A stretch of 58,270 nt of DNA from Nocardia tenerifensis NBRC 101015 (GCF_000308715.1 NZ_BAGH01000607.1:1-58270), one strand, 5' to 3'. Shown: positions 35,745-45,142, counted from the stretch's first letter. The notes: generated by a model not told the origin, from the sequence alone. Translations and numbers: made by a program.

Positions 35745-35940
35745 CGACTATCTGCAACGCGTGCGAGGGCACGCTCGTATCGAGCATCAGCCCGGTATGG
35801 CGCGCGGTGTACGTAGCAGACTGCCCGCGCGACCTCATCCCAACGAGTCGCTCACGGAGAACGCCCGCCGTGATCCGACCACGATGCGGACGTCGGAACA
35901 GGTACGCGTCCAAGGTGTCGCGTCCGATCATTTCGAGCCA
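35745..35940 (-). pseudogene. Second tyrosine-recombinase remnant
   Basis: A minus-strand frame reads DAYLFRRPHRGRITAGVLRERL and TARHTGLMLDTSVPSHALQIV. It lines up with DARLFVGPRGGRIQTGVLRR and RHTGLTWFADAGVPLHRLQQI of the remnant at 32811-33281 (about half of the residues identical). The GHTD and Tyr segments are missing and the frame then loses similarity. A decayed relative of the first integrase, on the other side of tRNA-Pro. Confidence 0.55.
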
Positions 35941-36036
35941 CTTGCCGGACGCCGACGCCTTCGAGGAGGTGAGATTTACCGCGGTTCGTCTACGCGATGC
36001 GATCGAATGCGCCATAGGGTGCCGGACGTATGACTC

Positions 36037-36381
36037 TTACCGAGTGACGTCCTCGGTGTGCGCTTCGTAAACGAGATTGATTTTCAAGCATGCGTCAGCG
36101 GAGCCGCTTGCTATGATCACGTTGCCCTTCATGGAAAATCCCAGTCCGAATTCGACTTCCACTCGATCCGGCCGGGTCTTGTCCCCGAGTTCGCGTACCG
36201 TGTTCGCGGTCGAGGTTGCCGCAGCCATAATCACCTCACGGGCACGTTCCAGCGCGTCGACGGCCCTGCCGGAGTCAGGGCTCCTGCCGACGCCGGTGGG
36301 TTCGGACCCGGTTATCTTCACCGTTTCCACGAGCACGTCCACATCCCCGAACCGCATTTCTACTATCGGGCCACCGGCCAT
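36037..36381 (-). CDS. Trypsin-co-occurring domain (TCO1/CU044_2847-like) small protein
   Basis: 114 residues from ATG 36381, with AAAGG eight bases upstream. The shape is that of the TCO1 family: an N-terminal beta strand pair (MRFGDVDVLVETVKI), a central helix (ALERAREVIMAAATSTANTV RELGDK) and the conserved end RPDRVEVEFGLGFSMKGNVI IASGSADACLKINLVYE. This family is known to be encoded beside trypsin-like proteases and STAND NTPases in predicted conflict systems, where it may be the protease target or sensor. Here the trypsin-CHAT-NB-ARC-TPR gene lies on the same strand 2.3 kb upstream with two enzymes between, supporting a functional link (inference). Confidence 0.72.
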   Translation of the reverse strand: MAGGPIVEMRFGDVDVLVETVKITGSEPTGVGRSPDSGRAVDALERAREVIMAAATSTANTVRELGDKTRPDRVEVEFGLGFSMKGNVIIASGSADACLKINLVYEAHTEDVTR

Positions 36382-36457
36382 TACAAAACCTTTCAATCGT
36401 GAACTGATCTTCGCCAATTACTATCGAATAGTCCGGACCTGCCGGCCACTGGAGAAA

Positions 36458-37567
36458 TCAGTGGTCCAGCTTCGGCACGACCTCCCGCATCAGCAGTTCG
36501 TGGCTCCGCCACATCTGCTCCCGCTTGCCCATATGGCTGTACTTTGTGGGCAGCACCGTTCCGAATCCACCGAGTTCGCCGTACAGATCGTCCAGGCGCT
36601 GGCGAACGGTATCCGGCGAGCCGACTATCCACAGATGGTCCATCAAATACTCGATCGTGATATCCGAGTCGTGCACAGAGTCATCGTGTTTCAGATGATT
36701 CAGCCAGCCGATCTCGCTCATGAACTCGAGATAGTGTTTCCGCCAGATCTCGGCCTGCAAGCCGTTGCGGACGAATTTTCGTGCATCCGCGTCGGTATCG
36801 GCGACAAAGATCTCGCGGTTCACGCGCCAGATGCTGCGTTCGGCCGGGTGGCCGTTCTTCTCCGCTGCGGCGGAATAAGTTTCCCAGTGCCCCACGAGAA
36901 ATCGCGCGTTGAAAAACACGCTGAGCGGAATGTAGCCACCCGCGCCCGCAAACTCGATACTCGAACTGTGGGGAGACATACCCGCGACAGCTATCGGAGG
37001 ATATGGGTCCTGGTACGGCCTCCAAAATGGTCCGAAGCCGAACGAGCATTTGGACGGGGTGTCACCGAAAAGCAAACCTTGACCAGGGTTTCGGACATGC
37101 CAGAACTTGCCTTCGAACTCCCACTCCCCGTCGAGATGCTCGGTCCAGATCTTCTTCATGATCTCGATCGCCTCGGCCTGCATCTCGCGGTGCCGACCCG
37201 AAAGGTTGTCGACGTTCGTCAGTGCGAAGTCGCCCGGTACGGTACCAGCGGCAATGCCGCACATATACCGTCCCTGCGTCATGTGGTCGAGCTGCATGAT
37301 CCGGAATGCAAGTGCGGCAGGATGGTAGAAGTGAGGAATATATCCGCCGGAACACAGCTTGATGTTCTTCGTTCGGGGGATGGCTTGCGCGATGATCAGA
37401 TCAGCGGCAGGCCATGGTTCGGTCTTAGCGGTGAGATGCTCACCGAACCACACCTCGTCGACACCTATCGAATCGAGGAACTCGACTTCGTCGAGATCCT
37501 GAGCGATCCCCTCGAGCGCGGGTGTGTCCGGCGGATGTACCGGCTGCATGAAGAATCCAACCTTCAT
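36458..37567 (-). CDS. Luciferase-like flavin-dependent oxidoreductase (LimB-type)
   Basis: 369 residues. The LLM fold is clear: MKVGFFMQPVHPP, VWFGEHLTAKTEPWPAADL, LGxxx-like SGGYIPHFYHPAALAFRIMQ LDHMTQGRY, and the C-terminal IVGSPDTVRQRLDDL substrate/flavin segment. It resembles limonene-monooxygenase-type LLM proteins, which use FMNH2 and O2. It is unrelated in detail to the two LLMs of the polyketide cluster. The gene lies 50 bases behind the DUF574 methyltransferase and 76 bases ahead of the TCO1-like gene, all on the minus strand. The substrate is unknown. Confidence 0.88.
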   Translation of the reverse strand: MKVGFFMQPVHPPDTPALEGIAQDLDEVEFLDSIGVDEVWFGEHLTAKTEPWPAADLIIAQAIPRTKNIKLCSGGYIPHFYHPAALAFRIMQLDHMTQGRYMCGIAAGTVPGDFALTNVDNLSGRHREMQAEAIEIMKKIWTEHLDGEWEFEGKFWHVRNPGQGLLFGDTPSKCSFGFGPFWRPYQDPYPPIAVAGMSPHSSSIEFAGAGGYIPLSVFFNARFLVGHWETYSAAAEKNGHPAERSIWRVNREIFVADTDADARKFVRNGLQAEIWRKHYLEFMSEIGWLNHLKHDDSVHDSDITIEYLMDHLWIVGSPDTVRQRLDDLYGELGGFGTVLPTKYSHMGKREQMWRSHELLMREVVPKLDH

Positions 37568-37617
37568 TTCGATACACTTTCATCGTGGAGGTCGTCTTAC
37601 GGACCGGCTATGGGCTG

Positions 37618-38415
37618 TCATGGTTTTCGCGCGACACCGCCATAGGATGACATGGAACGCGGGTCGTACTCGCCGGCCGCATCATTTCGCCACTCGGTGA
37701 TCGGACCGAAACCCGGCTCGATGAACTCGAACCCGTCGAACGCTGCACGGATCGCATCCTGGGTGCGCGGAAAGTACGGAGTACCCCCGGTTTTGGTGTA
37801 CTCCTCACAGAGTGTCACGTAAGCCTGGCTGTCAGGGGTTCCGTCCCACAAGGCCAGATAGCTACCAGAAGGGGTCGCATCCATGACGGTGCGCACGATG
37901 TGCAGCATGTCCTCGTATGAACGTGCGTGACCGAGTACGCCCATGAACATGACCGCCACCGGCTGGGTGAAGTCCAAAACGGTGCCGGCTTCGGCGACGA
38001 TCCGTTCGGGCTCATGGAAGTCACAGTCGAAGTATGCGGTAATACCCTCGCTGGTGGAGTTGGCCAACATGGCACGTGCCTGGGTCAGCGCCAGCGGATC
38101 GTTGTCTATGTAAACGATCTTGGATTGCGGCGCTATCGTTTGGGCGACCTCATGGGTGTTCTGCATCGTCGGCAAACCGGTACCGATGTCGAGAAACTGG
38201 CGGATACCCACCTCGGCGGCCAGATGTCGTACCACCCTGATGAGAAATTGGCGCGACTGCACCGCTACGGTCGCGATGTCCGGATCTATCTTCAGGCTCG
38301 CCTCGCCCGCCACGCGGTCTACCTCGTAGAAATCCTTGCCTCCCATCCAAAAATTCCAGGTTCGCGCGGAAGACGGGATGTCGGTCCGGATCATCGCTTC
38401 GTACCTGTTGGTCAT
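37618..38415 (-). CDS. DUF574-family SAM-dependent methyltransferase
   Basis: 265 residues from ATG 38415 (AGGA upstream). Family hallmarks: IPSSARTWNFWMGGKDFYEVD near the N-terminus, a SAM loop FLDIGTGLPTMQNTHEVA, IVYIDNDPLAL, and the C-terminal FEFIEPGFGPITEW. These proteins are numerous in actinobacteria, and most have no known substrate. A paralogue is encoded at 48638-49450. It is the first gene after the large protease-NTPase gene on the same strand, with 232 bases between them that hold no other gene. Confidence 0.88.
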   Translation of the reverse strand: MTNRYEAMIRTDIPSSARTWNFWMGGKDFYEVDRVAGEASLKIDPDIATVAVQSRQFLIRVVRHLAAEVGIRQFLDIGTGLPTMQNTHEVAQTIAPQSKIVYIDNDPLALTQARAMLANSTSEGITAYFDCDFHEPERIVAEAGTVLDFTQPVAVMFMGVLGHARSYEDMLHIVRTVMDATPSGSYLALWDGTPDSQAYVTLCEEYTKTGGTPYFPRTQDAIRAAFDGFEFIEPGFGPITEWRNDAAGEYDPRSMSSYGGVARKP

Positions 38416-38647
38416 AACGGTCCTGTTCCTCGGCAATGCTGACCATGGGCGGTGGCCGTCTGCCTCCGCTACGGGCGCGGCCACGGTAGAACAGACTCCC
38501 CGGTACTCATGGACAACCGAACAGCTTGTCGCGCTTCGACTTTCGCAACCACGGCCCGTCACGCTACAACAAGCCTAGCCGTCACCGGGCGCATTTTGCG
38601 GATGTTCATGTCCCACGCCGGCGTTACGCTACGCGGGCACGTCGCCG

Positions 38648-41600
38648 CTACGGCTCGGCGTCGAGCAGACTCTCCAGTAGTTCAGCGTGCTTCGAGGAGA
38701 GAACTTCGCGGGTTTGAGCGCGAAAGACATTCATTCCCAACTGATCTCGTAAGCACCAGAGCTTCTCTTCAACTTGTGTGGCAGCGATGTCGAGCTTCAT
38801 ATCCGTGTGCAACCGCCAGGCCTCTAGGTAGAGACGCACGGCTTCGATCAGCTCGCCGCGCTCGAACTCGAGAGAACCGAGCGCGGCGATCGTGGTGGCC
38901 GTTCCGGCCCGATAGCCGAGTTCCGCGGCGAGAGCGAGCGCACACTGATACTCGTGATCGGCTGCGGTGTAGTCACCGCGAAGCTGTGCGAGAACGCCCA
39001 ACTGGTGGTGACCGGCCGCGATCCCAGCGTGGTATCCGACCTCTTCGGCAAGGGCGAGTGCCCGCCGGTACTGGCGTTCGGCTTCGGCGAAGTCGCCTTG
39101 TACTTCGGCTAGCGCACCCAGCAGGCAGTAGTCGGCGACTATACCGACGTGGTCTCCGAGTTCTCGGTTGATAGCGAGGGTCAGCCGATAGCGATGTGCG
39201 GCCTCCGCGTAGTCTCCTCGATCCTGGGCGAGCAGGCCGAGCTGGCCGTAGGAGGTGGCCATGCCGGCGCGATTACCGAGTTCCTGTTTGATGGCGAGAG
39301 CACGCTGATAATAGTGCTCTGCCTCCGTATAATTTCCCTGATCCTGGGCCAGTAAGCCCAGTTGGCCGTAGGCGGCGGCAGTACCGATGCGATTTCCCAA
39401 CTCCTCCTTGGTCGCAAGCGACCGCCGGTAATACCGTTCGGCTTCGACGTAGTCGCCCCGCAATTGCGCGATCATCCCGAGCTGGTGATCACTGGTGGCC
39501 ACACCTGCACGGTTACCGAGATCCTCGTCCATAGTCAAAGCAACCCGGTAATGCCGTTCTGCTTCGACGTAGTCACCTCGCAATTGCGCGATCATCCCGA
39601 GCTGACGGTAACTGGTGGCAATACCGACGCGGTTGCCGAGGTCCTCGCCGATAGTCAGGGCCACCCGGTATTGCCGTTCGGCTTCGACGTAGTCGCCCCG
39701 CAATTGGGCGATCATCCCGCTTCGACGAAGCCACTCGGCGCGCTCGGGCGCAGTAGCCGACAGACGACAGAGGGTGTCGTGGATGAGCGTGGCCTCGTGG
39801 TCCCATGCGCCGGCGGTATGCAGGCGATCGCAGATGGCCAAGGTGAGATCGTGCGCCGCGGCAGTATTGTGCGCGTGCAGGTAGTGATAACGCGCTTCCA
39901 GACGGTCGTGCAGATCTGCGTCACGATCCTGTGGCCAGGCTGCCACGCGCCAGATCCAATACATCGCCGCACGGCGATGCGCCACGGCGATATCGTCACA
40001 TCGACGCCGTGCGCACAACCTTTCGAGCGCGGCCGCGGTCGATCGGTGCACGAACGCACGCCCGGTGTCGAGATCGGTGGTCAGCAAGCTACTCGAGGTC
40101 AATTCGCAAATCAGTTCTCCGAGATCGACTTCGGCGGAGATCGGGGGTTTGGGCTTGGTGTGGTACTCGGCGACTACAGGATCGATTTCATCGAGCACGT
40201 GCGGGGGAAGCGCAACAACATCGAACGCTTGTGCCGTGGGCTCGGTTCGATGGCGCTCGACGGTGGCGACAATAGTGTTGTTCAGCGCCCGATAATCCGG
40301 TTGTTGGGCGGCGGCAAGGTTGTCCGTGCCGACTTGATAGAGCAAGGCGGTGTTTTCGACGGGCTCTCGGTAAACCGAGGCCCCGATCAGCAACTGATGT
40401 GCGGCAGGGCTGAGTCGGCCGAGTAGCTCGTCGAGGAGGATGTCGTCGGCGATCAATGTAACGGTGGCCGCAAGGGCGGTATCGAGTGTTCGGGCGGTGA
40501 GCGCGGGTCGCGCTTCAGGGTCTCTTGCGATGGCGTTCTCGAGTCGATGGGTGATGTCGTGGTATCGACCGATCTGATTGTTGAGCAAGGCGTCGAGGTA
40601 TTCGAGGCTACGAGGATGACCCCCGACAAGGCGCCAAATACGGTCCAGTTCGGTGACTGTCAGTCGATCCAGTGTGGGTAAGGACCACACCATCTTGAGC
40701 GTCTCTGTTTGTGACAACGGCCCTACTTGGTGCACGAACAGCCGGTGGTGGCCGTTGTCTGGAAACGTGAACGGATACCGGGACGTGACGAATACTCGGC
40801 TGTTTCCCGGCTCGGCAAGCCACGCCGAAAGAAGTGCGGCCAGTTGAGGATCGGCCACGGAGCGTGAGTTATCGAGGTTGTCTTCGAAGTTGTCCAAGAC
40901 CAACAGGACCGGCAAGAGGTCGAATACAAAGGTCCGCAAGGCGGTCAGCCGCGCCTGCCACGGCTCAGTGGTACATGACGCGATCTGAGCAGCCCGCAAC
41001 ACACGGGGATCTCGCGCGGCGTCCTCGTCGATCAGGCAGTGCTGGCGGATGGTGCCGGCGACCGCTGCGAGTAGATCATCGACATTCGTCTCACCGGTGA
41101 CTACCGGAATCACACTTGCGAACTGTTGGCAGCGCACGATCTCAGCTGCCAAGGTTGTCTTACCGACTCCGCCGATGCCGTGCAGCAGCACGCCCGAATA
41201 CCGGTTCCCCGCCAGATGCGCCGGGAGCCTCCGGATTTCGCGACGACGCCCGACGAACTCGCCCGCCGCACGGGTGAGCAACCCTGGTATCGGAACTCTG
41301 CCGTGCGGTGCGACCGTTTCGGAAACAGTCGGATCGTAGACGCGTACGGCGCCTGCGCCGGCCAGGACTGTAACCTGGCTCCATTCGTCTAAACCCGTCA
41401 GCATTACTTCGGCGGGATCAGGCGAACTCAACCACTGCTGGTGAACAATGCGGCGGGCGTCCGCGACAGCAGTGACTACATCAGGAGTCCGACTCCGGTT
41501 GAGTGCCTGATAAACACGGGCGTACAGGGCTGTAGCGTATCGGTCGGTCACCGAGGTCACGGTGCAGATCACCACACTGGCTCCATGGTTGATCAGCGCA

Positions 41601-43075
41601 GCGCCGAACGACGAGGCGGCCGGCTCGGCGGCGACACCGGCGTAGCGTGCCGCAAGGCTGAATACCGGCGGCATCGAGCCAGGTGGGATCGCTTCGGCGA
41701 CAAACTCCTGCGCAGACAGCTCCCTTGCCGCGCCGAGCTCGTCTTCGAGCAGCAGATGTCCGGGGCGGTAGTAGCCGGACAGGTGCAGAATGTGCGCGGG
41801 AGCCTGCTCGAATTCGGCTCTGATGGCCGCTGTGGTGGCGAACTCGACGATACGGACCTCGGCTGCGTGGTGTCGAACATCCCGCACCGCCGACAGCACG
41901 CTACGTACTTCTCGCTCGTAGTCCAGCACCTGACCTCTGCCCCCGTCCGGCACCGCGATCGCTATCAGAATCCGTAACGGGCCAGGAATGCTTCGCGCCG
42001 GCGGGGCTAGTAGATGTCGGTAAGTCGTGATCAACGGATGCAGCGCAAGCGGCCGCCGAGCGATGGGGTCCGGCAACGCCTCCCATGGCAACTCGGAATA
42101 CTGCCCCGCATCGATCCCGATTCTGACCGGCGTATGCGTGGCCGCGGCAGCGGTGAAGACTCGCGCGAGCGCCGTGGACAGCGGCGGCGGAAGAAAGGAG
42201 TCGGCGATCAGCTCGCCGGCGCGACGCAATGATATCGAGTGTGCCCTCGTCTCGGTGGTCAGGTCGGCGAGCCGAGCCCGCGACATAGCCGAGCTCGACA
42301 GCCGCATTCGTTCACTGCGTATCTCCTCGATCGCGTGCAACAACGCAGAGCACGCTCCGGTGTGGGGTGCGCTCACGTCGATTCCGTTGCCGTGCAACCG
42401 CACCCGATCGTCGGTCACCGTGAGGACTACCTCGACCGCCTCGTGCGACGGCGGCGACCCGGTCACGACGATCTCGCTCATCTCGCCGAGCAGCGGCCGC
42501 AGGTCCTCGATCCGCGCCACCCATACGCTGTCGCGTCCCCACCCATCCGCACTGTTGTAACGCTGCGACACAACGCCGATCACGAAATCGTCGGACAGCC
42601 GCCGCACCGGTGCACCGCTCATCCCACGCACCACCGCGGAAGAAACGAAACGCCCCCACGGAATCTCGTCATCCCGGGTAGTTCCACCACCCCAGTGGCC
42701 CGGTGCGTCCAGGAATCGGTAAGTGTGCTCGTCAGGGAGCATCGAGGCGCCGGTAACCACTGCGGGAACAGTAAGCTCGATCCGATCGGTCGCGGCCCAA
42801 CCCGCCACCGACTCCGGCAACTGTCCCGAAGTATCGAGAACAGCCAGATCATGTAGACCGTCTGTGCGGGCGACCGTGGCGGAGAACGCCGCGACCCCAT
42901 CGGCCAACGCGTCAACTCTTACTATCGCCCCCTCCCTGCCCGCTTCGATGTCGTCGAGGACATGCAGGGCAGTGACCAGCACTCCTGGCGCGACTTGGAA
43001 GCAGGAACCAACCGCACGGTCTCCGTCCAGGATTCGCCCCAGATAGCCGGGCACCCTCGGGTCGGGTGCTGACAT
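38648..43075 (-). CDS. STAND-type protein: trypsin-like protease, degenerate CHAT, NB-ARC NTPase and TPR repeats
   Basis: 1475 residues from ATG 43075; the frame is open further upstream but a promoter-like element at 43231-43259 argues against earlier starts (GTG 43099 is an alternative). Residues 10-200: trypsin-like fold with His38 (ALHVL), Asp76 (LHDLAVL) and Ser153 (GMSGAP). Residues 290-580: CHAT-like domain (ELPWEALPDP), but the usual SGHG histidine reads SGYY (434-436) and the NAC cysteine reads SLAAR, so protease activity there should be lost. Residues 605-830: NB-ARC with GIGGVGKTT, LLVLDNFED, VFVTSRYPF and GGHPRSLEYL. Residues 1118-1440: about eight TPRs of 40 residues. In related systems ligand binding by repeats triggers NTPase switching and protease activation. 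Target and trigger unknown. Confidence 0.93.
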   Translation of the reverse strand: MSAPDPRVPGYLGRILDGDRAVGSCFQVAPGVLVTALHVLDDIEAGREGAIVRVDALADGVAAFSATVARTDGLHDLAVLDTSGQLPESVAGWAATDRIELTVPAVVTGASMLPDEHTYRFLDAPGHWGGGTTRDDEIPWGRFVSSAVVRGMSGAPVRRLSDDFVIGVVSQRYNSADGWGRDSVWVARIEDLRPLLGEMSEIVVTGSPPSHEAVEVVLTVTDDRVRLHGNGIDVSAPHTGACSALLHAIEEIRSERMRLSSSAMSRARLADLTTETRAHSISLRRAGELIADSFLPPPLSTALARVFTAAAATHTPVRIGIDAGQYSELPWEALPDPIARRPLALHPLITTYRHLLAPPARSIPGPLRILIAIAVPDGGRGQVLDYEREVRSVLSAVRDVRHHAAEVRIVEFATTAAIRAEFEQAPAHILHLSGYYRPGHLLLEDELGAARELSAQEFVAEAIPPGSMPPVFSLAARYAGVAAEPAASSFGAALINHGASVVICTVTSVTDRYATALYARVYQALNRSRTPDVVTAVADARRIVHQQWLSSPDPAEVMLTGLDEWSQVTVLAGAGAVRVYDPTVSETVAPHGRVPIPGLLTRAAGEFVGRRREIRRLPAHLAGNRYSGVLLHGIGGVGKTTLAAEIVRCQQFASVIPVVTGETNVDDLLAAVAGTIRQHCLIDEDAARDPRVLRAAQIASCTTEPWQARLTALRTFVFDLLPVLLVLDNFEDNLDNSRSVADPQLAALLSAWLAEPGNSRVFVTSRYPFTFPDNGHHRLFVHQVGPLSQTETLKMVWSLPTLDRLTVTELDRIWRLVGGHPRSLEYLDALLNNQIGRYHDITHRLENAIARDPEARPALTARTLDTALAATVTLIADDILLDELLGRLSPAAHQLLIGASVYREPVENTALLYQVGTDNLAAAQQPDYRALNNTIVATVERHRTEPTAQAFDVVALPPHVLDEIDPVVAEYHTKPKPPISAEVDLGELICELTSSSLLTTDLDTGRAFVHRSTAAALERLCARRRCDDIAVAHRRAAMYWIWRVAAWPQDRDADLHDRLEARYHYLHAHNTAAAHDLTLAICDRLHTAGAWDHEATLIHDTLCRLSATAPERAEWLRRSGMIAQLRGDYVEAERQYRVALTIGEDLGNRVGIATSYRQLGMIAQLRGDYVEAERHYRVALTMDEDLGNRAGVATSDHQLGMIAQLRGDYVEAERYYRRSLATKEELGNRIGTAAAYGQLGLLAQDQGNYTEAEHYYQRALAIKQELGNRAGMATSYGQLGLLAQDRGDYAEAAHRYRLTLAINRELGDHVGIVADYCLLGALAEVQGDFAEAERQYRRALALAEEVGYHAGIAAGHHQLGVLAQLRGDYTAADHEYQCALALAAELGYRAGTATTIAALGSLEFERGELIEAVRLYLEAWRLHTDMKLDIAATQVEEKLWCLRDQLGMNVFRAQTREVLSSKHAELLESLLDAEP

Positions 43076-43230
43076 CGAGACAGGCTCGGTCGTCACCACT
43101 GGGAAGCGTGCTCTGCGCAACGGATCAGGTTCACCTGCGCGCCTCCGTATCGGGGTGGGAACGCAAAGGTACAACACGTGGACCGAGACAAGGCGCTCTA
43201 TGCCTGCCTCGTTCGACACAGGAAGCACGA

Positions 43231-43259
43231 ATCATATTGTCCTGCAGGTATATTCGCAA
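43231..43259 (-). promoter_or_regulatory. Putative sigma-70 promoter of the STAND gene
   Basis: On the minus strand TTGCGA (43259-43254) and TATGAT (43236-43231) are separated by 17 bases, close to the sigma-70 consensus and in a locally AT-richer stretch. Transcription would begin near 43225, giving a leader of about 130-150 bases before the GTG 43099 or ATG 43075 start. Assigned by eye. Confidence 0.45.
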
Positions 43260-43539
43260 TCGTGAAGATCTCGACCGGTACCGAGAAGCACTATATGCGC
43301 GCCGTGGTGAAGGCGCGACCGACCTCAGCGGCTTCGACCACGACTTCAGCATACTGCGGATCGAGTGCTGCCACGGTGATCGCATAACGCGCATTCCGTG
43401 TGTGAAATGTCGATGTCGGTCGTGGATTCTCGACACAGGTCAGGTAGTTTTCCGTCGTCTGGAGCGCCGCGAGGCCGGATGCAGGTACCTCTCGCAGTGC
43501 TTCGAAGGTCGGTGTGGCCCAAGCGGTCCGCTGGAGCCG

Positions 43540-43779
43540 ATGGTGCCGGAAACGCCGGCATCGGCAAACCTCGTAAGCCCGGTGGCCGAACTCGATGTGC
43601 TCTGTGAGGGTCTGGAAACCGAGTTCGTCGTGGAGTTCATCGATCCGGAATCGAGCGCGAACTCGCTGGCATTCCGCAGCGGTCGCGGGGACGGTACTTA
43701 TCCGGTGTGGATCGGTCGCGCCCAGGACGGTCGAGTGGCCTCGGTGGTCGTGGACTTCTGCCTCATCACCCGCGGCTGA
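43540..43779 (+). CDS. DUF4241-like C-terminal fragment
   Basis: A plus-strand frame with ATG 43540 gives 79 residues, ending LAFRSGRGDGTYPVWIGRAQ DGRVASVVVDF. The GDGTYPVWIGR part matches the end of DUF4241 proteins (usually about 200 residues). The preceding sequence in this frame does not resemble the rest of that domain, so this is probably a truncated remnant, although a short independent protein is possible. It lies opposite the STAND gene's upstream region. Confidence 0.4.
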   Translation: MVPETPASANLVSPVAELDVLCEGLETEFVVEFIDPESSANSLAFRSGRGDGTYPVWIGRAQDGRVASVVVDFCLITRG

Positions 43780-44941
43780 CATTCCTCCGTATAGCCGGAA
43801 GACGGGCCGCCGGCACGGTTCCGTGCTTCCACGGGCGTGAAGTACTGCAGCATCGTCGGCTGACCGCCGGTCGTCCGGCACCACGACGGCAACCTCGCGC
43901 GGTGCCGGCCACCTTGCATGTGGAATCGGCGCCGGTTCCGCACCGGCCCGACCCGCCTGCCGCTCACCGAGCGGACGACAGCTCGAGACCTTCTGTGCGA
44001 CAGCACCTTTGGTGGCGGATGCGGCTCGGGCGGTAACTAGTAGCACCCAAGAAATGGTCGAACCCGTCGCAGACCAGGGCCCGGACCGCAACTGGCGATC
44101 CGGGCGCGCGAGGTGCTTCGGTCGCCCGGCGGTGCATTCGACGACCTTGTCGAGGAACAGCAGGGTCGCTCCGAACACGCCGCCTCAGGCGAGGACGGCA
44201 GCGGCGTCGGGCTTATCGTCGCTCAGACCCTTTCGCGAGTTGGCAGACAAGTAGGTCAGGGGGCTGAGCGGCGTTCGGTTTCTCCTCGGGCGTGGCAGGC
44301 GAACCCGTCGAGGTGATCCGGCGCGGGCGCGATCGATGCCAGGTATCGGCAGTTGGGGCTGACGACAGTCGGCGAGTGCGGGAGTAGCGGTGTATCCCGC
44401 CGTGTTCCGGCGCTGAGCGGATTCGAACTGGTGCATCGTGACCGTGAGTGTTACTGCGGCGCTGAGGGTTTCGCGAGTAGAGGAGTGCGACTTCGGGCCG
44501 GCCCACCTCCGGTACCGCACTGGGGCACGAGTTCGGCGACTGCCGCCAGGTCTTCACGTCTGGCCAAGCGGGAGGTGAGTCAGCTGCGTTCGGCCTCGGT
44601 GCAGGGGCGGCGCGGGTGCGGAAGGGATGGGCACCAGGGCCGGTACGGCGCATGCGGGAGGACCCGGACGGGGTGCTCGAGGCCGCTCGCCAAGCTTACC
44701 CGGACCGCGATGACTGTGAATGATGCCCGGCCCGTTCGTGATTCGGCAAAGTGTCGGAGTCGGTGGGCGTTCCGGGCTAATGTAATAGGTTGATGGACAA
44801 CAGGCCTCAACGATTCAACTCGGTTGTCACCTGTCCGCGGGGCCAGCCCCCGCGCGGACGATCGGAGAAAGTGTGAAACCGAGAGAGGTTTGTCGAGTGT
44901 TGTGAGGAGATCGTCGCCGACACGCTGATCCGGAGCTGGCC
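43780..44941. other. 1.16-kb region without a supportable gene
   Basis: Several frames are open on both strands, as is normal at this GC content, but none has a ribosome site together with a recognisable domain or a helix/strand pattern that persists. Nothing further seen. Confidence 0.5.
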
Positions 44942-45142
44942 ATGACTGACCTACTACTCGGAGGGGCACCTTCTCATGGCGGGGGCATTCGGCTGCACTA
45001 CCGCCCGGCACTGTGCCGCAGACGAATCATGGCGCACGGCAACAGCTGTGATGTGGCGGAAGCGGTCGTCGTGATAGAGCAAACCGAGGTCTCTGTCCTC
45101 GGGCCTGCGGAGCGAAAGGCTATATGCGGTGGATATTCATGA
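44942..45142 (+). CDS. 66-residue ORF coupled to the following P450
   Basis: ATG 44942 follows GGAG at seven bases (CGGAGCTGGCC). The product is basic in its middle (YRPALCRRRIMAHG) with a C-terminal part AEAVVVIEQTEVSVLGPAER and the tail ICGGYS. Its stop lies 14 bases inside the P450 gene, so the two would be translated in a coupled way. No family recognised. Small peptides just before a P450 gene are found in P450-modified RiPP pathways, but the tail lacks the known MxYxH type of core, so this is only a possibility; it may also be a non-coding leader. Confidence 0.35.
   Translation: MTDLLLGGAPSHGGGIRLHYRPALCRRRIMAHGNSCDVAEAVVVIEQTEVSVLGPAERKAICGGYS

Noticed and set aside
43291..44178. 295-residue minus-strand frame upstream of the STAND gene
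   Set aside because: No ribosome site or domain, and its complement holds the DUF4241-like text with better coding character.
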